DNA of 64,000 bases from the NCBI GenBank assembly GCA_047967505.1, contig CM106541.1, one strand, 5' to 3'. Both the position numbers and the translations under genes were made by a program. Numbering within the stretch: position 1 is the stretch's first letter; each line of letters starts with the position of its first letter. Positions 1-10,047 of this stretch are shown piece by piece. The DNA comes from Dipteris shenzhenensis. Lineage: Eukaryota; Polypodiophyta; Polypodiopsida; Gleicheniales. The notes under the pieces were generated by a model that was not told the DNA's origin, did not search any database, and saw nothing but the letters and a program-made list of their open reading frames with translations.

Positions 1-81
1 AAAGAGGAGATAAGGAGGATAAAGTCCAACTGGACACAGTCCATATGAGACGATCCATGATGACATCACAGAGTTTTCCAG

Positions 82-492
82 ACAAGGAGACACTCTCCTA
101 CTGGGGGACTTCAATTCTCAGATGATGACAGAGACCCACACATGGTCCCAAAACTAGATGCAGCTAAGCTTGGGATAGTAAGGCATTCTGCAGATACCCC
201 ACAGGGGACAGGGTATGGACAACATCTACTTGAGCTGGGGGCAATCCACGACTTGATCATCTTTAATCGCCTTCACAGATGTCCATCTTCTAGAAGACTC
301 ACTTGCTTCCCACATGGTGGTGGATCTAGTACAGTGGACTATCTACTAGGCCCACTAGACTTTATCTCACGGATACACGACTTCGCCATACCCCCGCCCC
401 CACTCAAAGCTGATCACTCATACTTGACCTTCCATATCGCCACCACCATGGCAACCACAAGGAGAGCTCTCCCCATGCCCCCACGCACTTAG
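82..492 (+). pseudogene. LINE AP-like endonuclease (EEP) remnant
   Basis: The endonuclease/exonuclease/phosphatase domain of LINEs nicks target DNA to prime reverse transcription. The visible parts are the GDFN metal-binding block (before 120) and a C-terminal stretch from 142 to 492. That stretch carries SSTVDYLLGPLDFI and ADHSYLTFHI, the latter standing in for the terminal SDH block. The two parts are in different frames, with an in-frame stop just before 142. The N-terminal half of the domain lies outside the window. Confidence 0.7.
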
Positions 493-1131
493 ATCCACTT
501 TGGCCGTGCTCTTAACCCAATATACATGAGCCATCTAGCCAAGGAGATCCCGGCTATACTTGGAGATGACATAGACCTCACCAGCACCTCCGACACCCTT
601 GTCTCAGTGGTACAGGATGCTGCTATCAGATCTTTTCCCACTACCTGATCCAAGCGGGCCAGAGATGGGAAGATGCCTCAGAACCCTTGGTTCAACAACG
701 AGTGTAGAGAGGCAAGAGCCCACTTCACATAGCAGTAGACTTTGAGTCATCTGATGCCACCTGAAGCATAGAGGATCTATCGATGACTGACACGCTGTAA
801 GAGATGGGCTTTCCTCACACATAGGATGGATGAGATTGTCAGATTGTTCCGAGGAGGAGACCCGACCACTGGATGGGGATTTCTATCAAAGGGGAAGCCA
901 CCTATCCCCATTTTTGACCCAGATGTGTGGCACACGTATGTATTCTCCCTCTATGATGCCCAGATGCAAACGTTGCCGGATATGTCCTCCACGCCCAGGC
1001 CCACCACTTGTCATCTGTTCACCACACAGAATGTGCGGGTTGCACTTTGCCGTCTACACAATCGGAGAGCGCAAGACCACTAGGGCCTCTAGACTGAGCA
1101 CTTTGCACATGGATAGGAGGTCCTAGCACAG

Positions 1132-1404
1132 ATGTTCAACCGGGCTATTTGTCATAGATTTCCACCTTCCTGGAGTATCACCACCATTGTACCAATACAC
1201 AAAGCCGAGGACCCTATGGAGATGGGGAACTATCGGACCCTTAAGATTGGCCACACTCTCGCCAAGATTTATGAATCAATTCTAAAGAGGGAACTTAGCA
1301 GCAGTCATACAAGAGGCTCGAGGGCAGTGGGCACTAGGACAAGCAGGATTCCAAAGACAGCACTCTACCCTATATCACATCTTTACTTTGAGGGCTATCA
1401 TTAC
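1132..1404 (+). pseudogene. LINE reverse transcriptase N-terminal remnant
   Basis: Residues match the start of non-LTR reverse transcriptases: FPPSWSITTIVPIHKAEDP, then MGNYRTLKIGHTLAKIYESILKR. After a frameshift near 1320 the GQAGF and HIFTLRA blocks continue. The catalytic FxDD region is absent because the element is cut at about 1405. No intact ORF remains. Confidence 0.7.
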
Positions 1405-1550
1405 GGTAACCGTTTGGCCCAGAGCCATCCGGGATCATCTGGGGCTCCAAACACGTCCTGCAACCTGAGAGTGGGCTGCCCTGGGAAATGCTCCATCTAC
1501 CCTCTATGCGGTCAATCATGGGATGCCTTCCTGCACTTACATGTAGCCTA
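1405..1550 (-). repeat. Copia LTR, left piece split by a nested insertion
   Basis: This stretch is the reverse complement of about 22065-22208 inside the Copia LTR at 21878-22525, for example the shared word GGATGGCTCTGGGCC. Together with 3979-4163 it makes about 330 bp of an LTR that is about 650 bp in the other copy, so the LTR was truncated at 1405 before or after meeting the LINE. The bases at 1546-1550 (GCCTA) are repeated at 3979-3983, marking the target duplication of the gag-only element inserted between the two pieces. Confidence 0.8.
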
Positions 1551-1678
1551 TGTTGGAACACTGAAAGGAAAGAGAAGAGTTGACACAAAATCAGAATACT
1601 TGCATATAGAATGAAGAAGAAAGAGGTCCTTAAGTAGGCACCTCATACAAGGTCACTGACATCACTGATGACCTCAAA
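1551..1678 (-). repeat. 3' LTR (partial) of the gag-only element
   Basis: This is 128 bp nearly identical to 3710-3837, with one substitution visible. Similarity ends sharply after the CCTCAAA word. The remaining roughly 140 bp of the LTR are missing, so this LTR was internally deleted or formed incompletely. Confidence 0.8.
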
Positions 1679-2029
1679 ATGCCTCAGGCTATGTCATGGA
1701 TACATCTAGTCTCATAGTTTCTCATGCCATCTCATGGTGGTCAAGGATAAATCTATGGCTAGGTTCTCATGCTAGCAAGGGTTCCCTTGGGTGTAAGGTA
1801 AACAGAAAGGGATACAAAAAGACCTTCCAATGGTTATCTCCCCTGCATGTACATGCACACAATGTCTACAGGAGGTACCATGGAACAAAACATACACATG
1901 GCCTACATCATAAGGTGACCAGAGGTGTTTACACAACACACAATAATTTATTTTCATTCATTTTGGAGGACTATCCAGGCTGAGTACCTTGACATAAAAA
2001 GAGAGATCTGGAGCATACATAGAGATGAC

Positions 2030-2860
2030 TTAAAATGCATAATCTTCAAAGGATGCCTCATCTTGTGGAGGCTCATTCACTGTAAGTAGATTTGCATTTT
2101 CTGTCTTTGCTTTGGCTTTGCAAAACTTCTCACTATGGTTGTTTTTGCCACAGTGCTTACATGGATTAACTTTGAAGCAGTCCTTTGAAAGGTGATTTGT
2201 CTTTCCACAGTGATTGCAAGGAGTATACTTGCCCTTCTGGAATTTCATAACATAAGTAGTGTCATTGCCTTTCCTTAGCTCCATATGTCTTTCTTCTTCT
2301 TGGAGAGCTGAGATAATGCCTTCAAGGTTAGGATTGGGAAGATTCTTCAAAGTGCTAACAATGTGATCAAAACTTTCAGGCATACTCTTAAGTAGTACTG
2401 CCATAGCATCATCAGGGGTGATAGGAGAGTTGATAGAAGCTAACTGAGTCATAAGACTCCGCATATAGTTGACATGGGCAGCTAAAGTAGTATCACTTGC
2501 CATCTTTAATTCAAAGAAAGAGATTTTAAGTGATAGTTTAGAAATATGAGAGCTTGCACCAAAAATCAAATCTAGCTTCTGCCATGCTTCCGATGGAGAC
2601 TCCAAGTCAGATATATGATGTATGTAATCATCACCCAAAGCTAAAGCAATTATACCATATGCTTTTTCTTCTCTTGCTGGATCCCTTGCCGGTCGTGTCG
2701 GAGCTGAAGATTCTCCAGCATTTGAGGCCGTAGAAGAAGCGGTAGGAGTAGGTTTGACAAGTCCCCATAAGTTCTCTCGCATTAATGCAAATTTTACCTT
2801 CATTTGCCATGTATGGAACCCCTTTCCATTGAACTTCTCAAGATTATATAAAGTAGCCAT
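2030..2860 (-). CDS. gag: Copia-type Gag polyprotein with two CCHC zinc knuckles
   Basis: Gag is the structural protein that packages retroelement RNA into virus-like particles. The frame is open from 2974, but the start at 2860 is preferred because it gives MATLYNLEKFNGKGFHTWQ, the usual N-terminus of Copia Gag (DUF4219/UBN2 type). That yields 276 residues. The core has the FNGKxFxxWQ motif, an EAWQKLDLIF segment and a KMASDTTLAAHVNYMRSL segment. Near the C-terminus are two C-x2-C-x4-H-x4-C knuckles, CNHCGKTNHLSKDC and CKHCGKNNHSEKFC. The ORF is intact and ends in a short acidic tail. No pol ORF follows, so mobility would need enzymes supplied in trans. Confidence 0.85.
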   Translation of the reverse strand: MATLYNLEKFNGKGFHTWQMKVKFALMRENLWGLVKPTPTASSTASNAGESSAPTRPARDPAREEKAYGIIALALGDDYIHHISDLESPSEAWQKLDLIFGASSHISKLSLKISFFELKMASDTTLAAHVNYMRSLMTQLASINSPITPDDAMAVLLKSMPESFDHIVSTLKNLPNPNLEGIISALQEEERHMELRKGNDTTYVMKFQKGKYTPCNHCGKTNHLSKDCFKVNPCKHCGKNNHSEKFCKAKAKTENANLLTVNEPPQDEASFEDYAF

Positions 2861-3697
2861 GAGAGGGTCTAACCCAGATATTGGGCAGTGTCTATCTCTT
2901 ACAAGGCAAAAGGAACTGAAATACTTCCAAAGTATAGCCACTTGATGTAGCAAATAGTAGTGACTAGTTTTCAAACAATGATGCTACTTTTGCATGCTTC
3001 ATAGGAGTGAATGAAACAAACACTTTCCAATCACATCCAAGTCTAGCAAGTCAAAACAAAGCTGAAGCAACACTTGTAGTGAAGTTATTAAAAACTTCAA
3101 AAGACCAAAAATGCTAGAGTAGCATTTTATGTAGCATCATTTTCAAAAGTATGTCAAAACTGTCAAAACTAGAGAGCTGTACTTGGAGGGCTCATATCAC
3201 ACTCTTCAAAGCAAAAGAAAGAGGGCTTTCTCAAAAGAAAGCTGGTATACCACAGTAGATCCTCTGGGAAGAAGAGGCGAAAATATGCGTCAGGTCGCCT
3301 TCACCTTCATGAACAAAGTCGACTGGTTTTTCTCTGTTTTCTCCTTCAATATGCAGCCATTGCTGCTCAGATTTCAGCACAAGGTAGCTCTAGGTATGGA
3401 GAAGCTTGCTCTGGAAGGAATTAGGAAAAGACAGAGCAGGCGCAGAGAACTTGCAGTAGAGGATTTCGACGACTTTTCTACAATGGCGACGAGCAGCGCG
3501 CGAATTTCGTCGATTCCTTCCAGCCCAAAGTTTGCCCCAACCAGAGGGATCTCCAGCAGAAAGGGCGTGGGAAATGGTTGAGGATTGAAGGAGAACAAGC
3601 TCAAGCAAATTTTTGGGAGAAGAGGGAGAGATGGTGAAGAAGAAGAAGAAGAAGAAGAAGATGATGTGACAGAAATGGGCTCAAGGGGGATCAAATG

Positions 3698-3709
3698 GCT
3701 CTGATACCA
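3698..3709 (-). promoter_or_regulatory. Primer-binding site for initiator tRNA-Met
   Basis: The - strand reads TGGTATCAGAGC directly after the 5' LTR. This is the classical plant Copia primer site complementary to the 3' end of initiator tRNA-Met, where minus-strand DNA synthesis starts. Confidence 0.9.
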
Positions 3710-3978
3710 TGTTGGAACACTGAAAGGAAAGAGTAGAGTTGACACAAAATCAGAATACTTGCATATAGAATGAAGAAGAAAGAGGTCCTTAAGTAGGCAC
3801 CTCATACAAGGTCACTGACATCACTGATGACCTCAAAGCTCCTCAATCATCTCCTCAATCTGCTCCTAGATTCACTCAATCATCCTATGTGGCTTTTCCA
3901 CCACCTAACTGTGCCTCTAGCACTCACACATAGAAACATAAGGTGTGCCTGAGGCATACACCTTGAGATATCCCAACA
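3710..3978 (-). repeat. 5' LTR of the gag-only element
   Basis: On the - strand the repeat starts TGTTGGGATATCTC and ends CAGTGTTCCAACA, with perfect short terminal inverted repeats TGTTGG/CCAACA. It is flanked by the 5-bp duplication on the right and by the primer-binding site on the left. Confidence 0.8.
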
Positions 3979-4163
3979 GCCTAGTTGGCAGTGTGCCAAC
4001 TGCGTTCAGCCATCAGGCCACACATGGCCCCCATCTGGTGTCCAAACCAAGACCTACCAGATAACCGAGCTACTCAAATGCCTTCTCCTCATATGGGGGG
4101 CTTACAAGTAGAGTTAGCTGGTTCCCACGTAGTTACACGAGAGTGGAGCATTGATATCTAACA
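3979..4163 (-). repeat. Copia LTR, right piece (LTR boundary by the polypurine tract)
   Basis: This is the reverse complement of about 21878-22064. It ends (plus sense) GATATCTAACA, immediately followed by CCCCCC, which on the - strand is a G-run polypurine tract next to the LTR start TGTTAGATATC. It belongs to the Copia element at 4164-7090. Confidence 0.85.
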
Positions 4164-4199
4164 CCCCCCTCAATGTCCACCCACAAGTGAACTTACTTT

Positions 4200-5784
4200 T
4201 TCGGGCCAATGCCAAGTCGATGAAGATGCCTCTCCATCAAGTTTCTTCCAAGAGCCTTCGTGAAGAAGTCCGTAGCATTCTCTGTAGTCTGATAGTACAC
4301 CAAGAGCCTTCGTGAAGATCTCCGCAGCATTCTCTGTAGTCGGACAGTACACCAAGTCGACCTCTCCATCCATGATGAGCTCGCGTACAAAGTGATATTA
4401 AATCTCAATGTGTTTTGTGCGAGCATGGAACACAGGGTTCCTTGCAATCGCCATGCAACTCTAATTGTCACATGATAACTATGTAGGCTTGTTCTGCACT
4501 GCACCCATGTCCCCTAAAATCCTCCTCAACCATACTGCCTCACAAGAAGCAAAGCATGCTGATTTGTACTCAGCCTCGGTAGAAGAAAGAGCAACTGTGG
4601 GTTGCTTCTTGCTGACACATGACACAGCTCCAGATCCAAGTGAGAAACAGTAACGTGTCACTGATCTCCTACTGTCCACGTCTCCTACCCAATCCGAATC
4701 ACAGAATCCAGTCAAGATGTTGCCCTTGGTATAGGTGATGCCATAATCAAGTGTGCCTTTGACGTATTTCAACACCCGCATCCCTGCCCTCCAATGGTTC
4801 TCCCGGGGCTTATTGGAAAACCTGCTTAGAACACCAGTCGCAAAGCTGATGTCCGGCTGCGTGGTGTTACACAAGTAAATCAAGCTGCCCACAAGCCTTT
4901 TGTACTTCACTTCGTCCACCAGTGGTGATGAATCCTCGTTTGAGAGCTTCACGTCAACCTCCATAGGGGTGCCAACTGTCTTGCACTCAGCCATGCCAAA
5001 AATGCCTTAGTATCTCTCCAGCATACTTCAGCTATGAGATGATCTGTTTTGGCTCTTGCCAAACTTCAATCACCAAACAGGAATGCATCAGTCCGAGGTC
5101 TTTCATTTCAAACTCTCTTCCTAGCAAATGCTTTGTCTGCGAAATCTTCTCTTCATGGTTCCTTGTTATGACAAGGTCGTCCACATAAAGGACCACGATC
5201 ATACACCTGCCTCCTTCTCTAAAGATATACAAATTTGCATCAGATGGGCTCCTCTTGAACCCATTTTGCAGAAAGTAGGCATCAATCCGCTGGTACCATG
5301 CTTGTGGGGCCTGTTTCAGCCCGTAAAGTACCTTCTTCAGTTTACAGACTTTACCTTTTGAACCGGGGATCTCAAAACCTGGTGGTTGTTCCACGTATAC
5401 CTCCTCCTTGAGATCTCCATTCAGAAAGGCAGATTTTACATCCATTAGAAACACGGGCCAACTTCCCTTGGCAGCTAAAGCCAAAACACTGCGAATTATG
5501 GTTAGTCGAGCTGTGGGAGCAAAAGTATCCTGATAATCAAAACCATGTACCTGTGCGAATCCTTTTGCCATGAGCTGAGCCTTGTACTTATCCAACGTGC
5601 CGTCGGACTTGTACTTGGTCTTGTACACCCACTTGGTGCCGATTACCTTGCGTTTTGGTGGTCGATCCAGAAGGTCCCAAGTGTTGTTCTTCATTATGGA
5701 GCCATACTCCGACTGCATAGCCTCCATCCACCTATCATCACCCTGTGCCTCTTCAAGACACTTGGGTTCGTCAGCACGGATCAC
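4200..5784 (-). pseudogene. Copia reverse transcriptase and RNase H
   Basis: The RT part (5784-5032) contains TKWVYKTKYKSDGTLDKYKA, LMDVKSAFLNGDL, VYVEQPPGFE, LYGLKQAPQAWYQ and the catalytic LYVDDLVI. A small indel near 5010 shifts into the frame of the next part (4994-4479), which has SLIYLCNTTQPDISFATGVLSRF and the RNase H block ALSSTEAEYKSACFASCEAVW. A 52-bp tandem duplication at 4248-4351 wrecks the C-terminus. The catalytic residues otherwise appear conserved. Confidence 0.85.
4248..4351. repeat. 52-bp tandem duplication inside Copia RNase H
   Basis: Two adjacent copies (4248-4299 and 4300-4351) start CCAAGAGCCTTCGTGAAGA and differ at a few positions. The related Copia at 21.7 kb has a single copy. 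As 52 is not a multiple of three, it shifts the reading frame. Confidence 0.9.
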
Positions 5785-5907
5785 CTATGTCATCAAAGTG
5801 TAGTTGACCAAGTGTTCCTGTGCCCTTCTTTGCTCCTCTAATCTCTTGGACCGGCGGTGTTCGAATGGTTCCTCCTCAATGGATGGAGGTTCTCTGCCAT
5901 CCAAAAT

Positions 5908-7076
5908 CTACTTTACCCACTTCGGGAATGGCCATTGCCGTTGTGGTTTTGCAGGCTCTTCTTCCTCTTCTTTATCTTGAATCCTCCCAAGCACCGTTGG
6001 GGGAGTTCGGTTTGCTGTTGGTGGTTGTACTGGATGGATATCCTGGTCTTGGTTGTTTGGGAAGGAAGCATCCTCCTCCAATTGATGCGGCTGTTCTGAG
6101 AAGACCACATCGTGACTTACTATCACCTTCTTGGTAACAGGGTTATAGAGAGGGTAACCCTTTGCCTCTTCACTGTAGCCCAAGAAAATACACTTCCGGC
6201 TCTTTGGTTCCCATTTGGTCCTGTTAGCATCAGGGATATGCACAAAACAGTCACATCCAAAAACTCTGAAATGTGCAACTGAAGGTTTCTTACCAGAAAA
6301 GGCCTGCAGTGGAGTCATGGGATGTTCACAGCCTTCGTGTAGCTATGATTCATAATGTAAATTGCCGTGTTACATGCTTTAGCCCAGAAAGTCTTTGGCA
6401 AATCTTTCCCTTTCATCATACTCCTGCCCATTTCGCAGATGACGTGCTTCTTGCGTTCTGCTACTCCATTTTGTTGTGATGTATGTGGTGGGGGTTTCTG
6501 CCTCTTGATCCCATGACTTTTGCAGTAACTTTCGAATTCACTTGATGTGAACTCTCCACCTCTGTCTGATCTCAACTTCTTCACCTTCCTCCCTAATTCT
6601 TTCTTGACCATTACATGCCATTCTTTGAACTTACTAAAAGCCTCATCTTTAGTCTTCAGGAAGTATATCCATATCCTTCTACTGTAGTCGCTGATCAGCG
6701 TCATGAAGTAGTAAGAACCACCCAAAGCTTCAGTCTCCATCTTTCTGCAGAGGTTCGTGTGAACGAGCTCTAGAGGAGCCTTTGCCCTGCTGGCCTCTTT
6801 AGGAAAGGGTTGCCAATGCTGCTTGCCCATCATGCAAGCTTCACATACATCGGGCAGATCTATAATTTCTGGTAGGTCTGCAATCATTCCACTTTTATGC
6901 ATCTCCTTTAAAGAACTAAGATTTAGATGACCAAACCTCTCATGCCACAGCTTAGTGTTCTTCACATTGGCTCGAGCACTGAAAGCTGAGAGTTCGTAGA
7001 TGTTGTTGCGCCATGTACCTTTACCAATGACCTTCCCTTGAAGATCCAAAATTTGTTCTTTAACTCTTTGGTTCAA
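5908..7076 (-). pseudogene. Copia integrase with GAG-pre-integrase domain
   Basis: Integrase inserts retroelement cDNA into the host genome. The first open stretch (7076-6315) holds the pre-integrase zinc motif (LWHERFGHLNL then CEACMMGKQHW) and the catalytic core with LRSDRGGEF (second Asp) and NGVAERK (Glu). The position of the first catalytic Asp reads LVHTNLC, so it is Asn, which should abolish catalysis. The second stretch (6318-5908), in another frame, has the Copia C-terminal signature KPSVAHFRVFGCDCFVHIP and FLGYSEEAKGYPLYNP. Confidence 0.85.
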
Positions 7077-7094
7077 CGAGCAGGTATGTATGGC

Positions 7095-8525
7095 AGCCCT
7101 TGTTGGGGGCTAGACATATTAGAGACAAATTGGCCTTGAGTGGAGAGGAGTGGAGAGGCTTTAGGTTCTCATGCTCTCACAAATCATTTATATTAAACCC
7201 TCAATCCCACAACAGATAGTCCTAGATTAGTTTGAAGCATCCCCACTCTTGACATGATGTTTCACGTTATCCCTTATATTTATCGCCGCATTAGACAATA
7301 TGGCTCTTGTGGTAGGCTTCCTTGGATGTCCTTGTCCTCATCTATGGCACTGGTGGTAGAGGGAGATCAGAGATGTTGGTATGCACTCACATGCAGATGG
7401 TTTGAGAGCTTGGGACTCCACATACACAGGTTATGTCCCTTCCAATAAAGCATCGGGCCCCCCTCCATCCTCCTTACATATCATGAGATGAACTAGGTGA
7501 TCTGGGAGGATCCCCTATAGGTACACACATTTAGGACTTGGTTGGTACCTCAGGAGCTCCTTATTAAGCTCAAATTCTATAGAGACTAATGCCTGTGTAT
7601 TTTGGCAGAGGGCTTCATCGATCCACCAAGATACACATGGATCTATGAGGGATCTACCCCCAGACTCCTTGAGGAGATCGATTGGATAGTTTTATGTTTC
7701 ATCACACTGTCTCCATATTGAGAGTGGTCTGACGGAGGGCATAACCAGAGAGGCTTGCATTTGCACTCTATGCAATCATCGGGACATTGATTCCAAGGAG
7801 CACTTTGCCCTTAGGTGCCTCATGTACTATGAGATTCAAAGTCCCTACCACTACCTCTTCAGGGATGGTTTTGGAAACTATCCAGTCTCCTCTCCTACCT
7901 AGATCAGAGATGCTTGGCAGCCTTCATTCATGAGGCCCATACACAGGGAGTCATTGCTATGTAGAGAGATCAGTGTGCACAACTAGACTCCTCCTAGAGT
8001 ACGATCATTGAGTTTTTCCTAGCTGGATAGCACTGACCAATAGCACTCACGGAGATGATAGACGCAAGGACCTGAGCAAGAGATACGACATACTGGCCAA
8101 TGGACTAAGGCATAGATCATATTGGGGGACCTTCCCTCCATGCTTACTACACCGAAAACACAACCCACATGAGTGAGAGGGGCGTTTGTTCGCTGCTGCA
8201 AGGCTATAGCTCGAAGACCATGGTAGGCCATGCATGATGACAGCCGTCGCCAACGGTCCATCACAGGTTTTATGACACCACAACATCTCCGCACAGCGAC
8301 ACCCCCTTCTCAGGATTGGTGCCTCACCCTCAGAGAGCTTTTCCTTATGTATTGGTGCCATTATGATCATGATTATGAACTTTTTTTTTGTACTCATCAC
8401 GGGTATTGATGTCTACTTAGCAGGCCCACCCCTTAGATTGTTGTATCAGGTTTCTTTTAGTCTCATAGATCCTTGGCCTTCCAAATACTTTTAATAAACT
8501 TTCTTTCTTTCTTTCTTTCTCCCAT
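7095..8525 (+). mobile_element. LINE fragment, ORF2 C-terminus and 3' UTR with CTTT tail
   Basis: Near 7753-7890 the translation gives a Cys/His-rich block, ACICTLCNHRDIDSKEHFAL, followed by RCLMYYEIQSPYHYLFRDGFG, which is the RT-associated zinc-binding region at the end of LINE ORF2. A later block, YLDQRCLAAFIHEA, is the extreme C-terminus. The sequence ends in a simple (CTTT)n tract at about 8499-8520 after AATAAA. Stops occur throughout. Orientation and position suggest it is the 3' part of the LINE that starts at 1-1404, split by the Copia insertion, with the RT centre deleted. Confidence 0.65.
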
Positions 8526-9470
8526 TTAACAGATGATGTGTATGTTTGTGTGTGTCTTCCAAAGCAACTCCAATACTCTCACGCCCTATACTACCCCCCC
8601 GACACACAAGATGCACAGTTAAGAAATCAAAATTTGAAAGCAATAACTAAATGCCCTTATTATAAGAAAATATGCATGCTAACTCTTTCTATTTGTTTAA
8701 AAGTTTTAATAGAAGGCTCTTTTCTCTCACCTCAAGAAAAGGCTTATTTAGTCTCTCTCTCTAAACACTTTGTCCCTCTCCGAATATAACATAGATAGAG
8801 GGAGAGCTAGTCTAGAAAACTTCAAGCTCCCACTGACTCTTCCAGTCCTCGATACTGAAAACCCCTATTTCTCACTCTCTTATAAATCACATTGTTTCTA
8901 TATTTTCAAAATTTTTGGATAAGTGGCACTTTGATGACCTGCTAAATTTCCAGCAAAACATCATTTAGGGGACCCCTCTCCCACAATAGATCCTCCTTTC
9001 ACCTCCTTTGAGTTGAGGTTAAACGTGGAGAATTATAATGAACATAATTTGCACTCTCCTTTAAGTTGAGGTTGAACGTGGAGAATTATAATGAGTGTGT
9101 AATGCCTCTTAAGATATAGGGTAAAGGGGCCAATCTTGTGTAGCCCTATCTTTTTCATAGTGTAAAGGGTTGCGCCTATGGATTTTTTGACTTTTTTCAA
9201 AATGTAAAGGCATCGCACGAAGGACCATAGAGGGAGAACATATTTTTTTAAAGAAAAAAAGAAGAAAACAATTTAACTTAGTGGAAAACCCAAATACCCA
9301 ACACTAAAGGCATTGGTGGGCCAATACTATGCCACATGTAGACTAACTTAACTTTTGATAAGAGCTTGACACCTAAGCTTTTTCATGCCTCTTTGTTGGG
9401 TCTTTCCTTGGAGAAAAAAGGGGGGATGCTAACATTTTAAAGGCACCCGCCTCTTTACTAGCCCCTTTAT
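8526..9470. other. Intergenic, no gene recognised; short direct repeat
   Basis: No protein family is recognisable. A 30-bp direct repeat, starting GTTGAGGTTAAACGTGGAG, occurs at 9012-9041 and 9065-9094 with one mismatch. The surrounding DNA is AT-rich. Confidence 0.6.
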
Positions 9471-9471
9471 A

Positions 9472-9507
<36 letters not shown>

Positions 9508-9680
9508 GTATGTATTTATGTATGCATGCATGCATGCATGTATGTATGTATGTACTTCAACATATATATTGTTGAAGTGCATATATATACATATATAACT
9601 TCAACACACACAGACACAGACACACAAACACACAGACACACAGACACACACACACACACACACACACATTATATATGTTG
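9471..9680. repeat. CA/TATG microsatellites flanking an AT-rich palindrome
   Basis: There are two (CA)n tracts (about 9473-9502 and 9600-9668), with TATG/CATG repeats between them. A perfect 9-bp-arm inverted repeat, ACTTCAACA and TGTTGAAGT, at 9554-9578 encloses an AT loop. A further TTGAAGT copy occurs just after the second tract. Confidence 0.85.
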
Positions 9681-9704
9681 AAGTTTTTGGCACATAATGC
9701 CTCA

Positions 9705-10047
9705 TAAAGTCCTTATGACATGGGAGGGGTTTTGTGGGAAATTATATTTCCCATATGGTGAAGGTTTTTTTTGAGAAATTGGTGGGAAATTCATCCTATG
9801 TAGTAGATTCTAATTTCCCACCTTTCCCTGTAGCATTTGACCTTTGGTCTATTCGTGGGAAAAGAGTGACAGCCTCCTCCTTATGACATGCAAAGATATC
9901 CACATCATAGGAAAGTCTAGGAATGGTGGGAAATATTACTTTTTTCCCATGTTCCCAATTTCCTACCATATAATTTTTTTCGGGAAAAAGAAATTATATT
10001 ATAATGCTAAAAAAAGAAAGAATACAAGAGGAACTCCCACCATATAA
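9705..10047. repeat. Possible relative of the 40.2-kb MITE
   Basis: The left edge CCTTATGACATGGGAGGGG then TTTTGTGGGAAAT resembles the left end of the TTA-flanked MITE at 40188-40414. The right end has the word TCCCACCAT near 10036, in inverted orientation relative to the left end. No clean target duplication was found, so the boundaries are uncertain. Confidence 0.3.

Larger units (their letters stand above)
1..1404 (+). mobile_element. LINE fragment, 5' part of ORF2 (endonuclease and start of RT), degenerate
   Basis: The translation shows a non-LTR retrotransposon ORF2 in broken frames. A GDFN-type endonuclease motif (LLLGDFNS) lies near 91-118, the C-terminal endonuclease signature STVDYLLGPLDF near 328-363, a PWFNNECREAR linker motif near 680-712, and the N-terminal RT motif PPSWSITTIVPIHK near 1165-1205 followed by YRTLKIGHTLAKIYESIL. 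A later piece, AGFQRQHSTLYHIFTLRAII, runs to about 1400. Stops and frame changes separate these blocks, so it is not expressed as one protein. At about 1405 the LINE stops abruptly and Copia LTR sequence begins. A plausible 3' continuation is at 7.1-8.5 kb. Confidence 0.8.
1551..3978 (-). mobile_element. Gag-only Copia-type retroelement (TR-GAG-like), nested in a Copia LTR
   Basis: The element is 2428 bp and begins TGTTGG and ends CCAACA, with a 5-bp target duplication GCCTA (1546-1550 and 3979-3983). Read on the - strand it has a 269-bp 5' LTR (3710-3978), a tRNA-iMet primer site touching the LTR (3698-3709), a leader, one gag ORF and a partial 3' LTR (1551-1678). No protease, integrase or RT is seen between gag and the 3' LTR. 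The shared 128 bp of the two LTRs differ at one position by eye, which suggests a recent insertion. Non-autonomous plant elements with only a gag gene are known as TR-GAG; assignment to that class is inference. Confidence 0.8.
4164..7090 (-). mobile_element. Copia retrotransposon, 5'-truncated pol (integrase, RT, RNase H)
   Basis: On the - strand the order is pre-integrase zinc region, integrase, RT, RNase H, polypurine tract, LTR, which is the Copia order. Gag, protease and the 5' LTR are absent; the element stops near 7090 where LINE 3' sequence resumes. Several frame breaks (about 6315, about 5900, about 5010, and the 52-bp duplication at 4248-4351) show that it is inactive. The RNase H and LTR match the Copia fragment at 21.5-22.5 kb, so both are one family. 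Confidence 0.85.

Noticed and set aside
3641-3661. GAA triplet run as a possible coding acidic repeat
   Set aside because: It lies in the leader of the gag-only element between primer site and Gag, with stops in frame.
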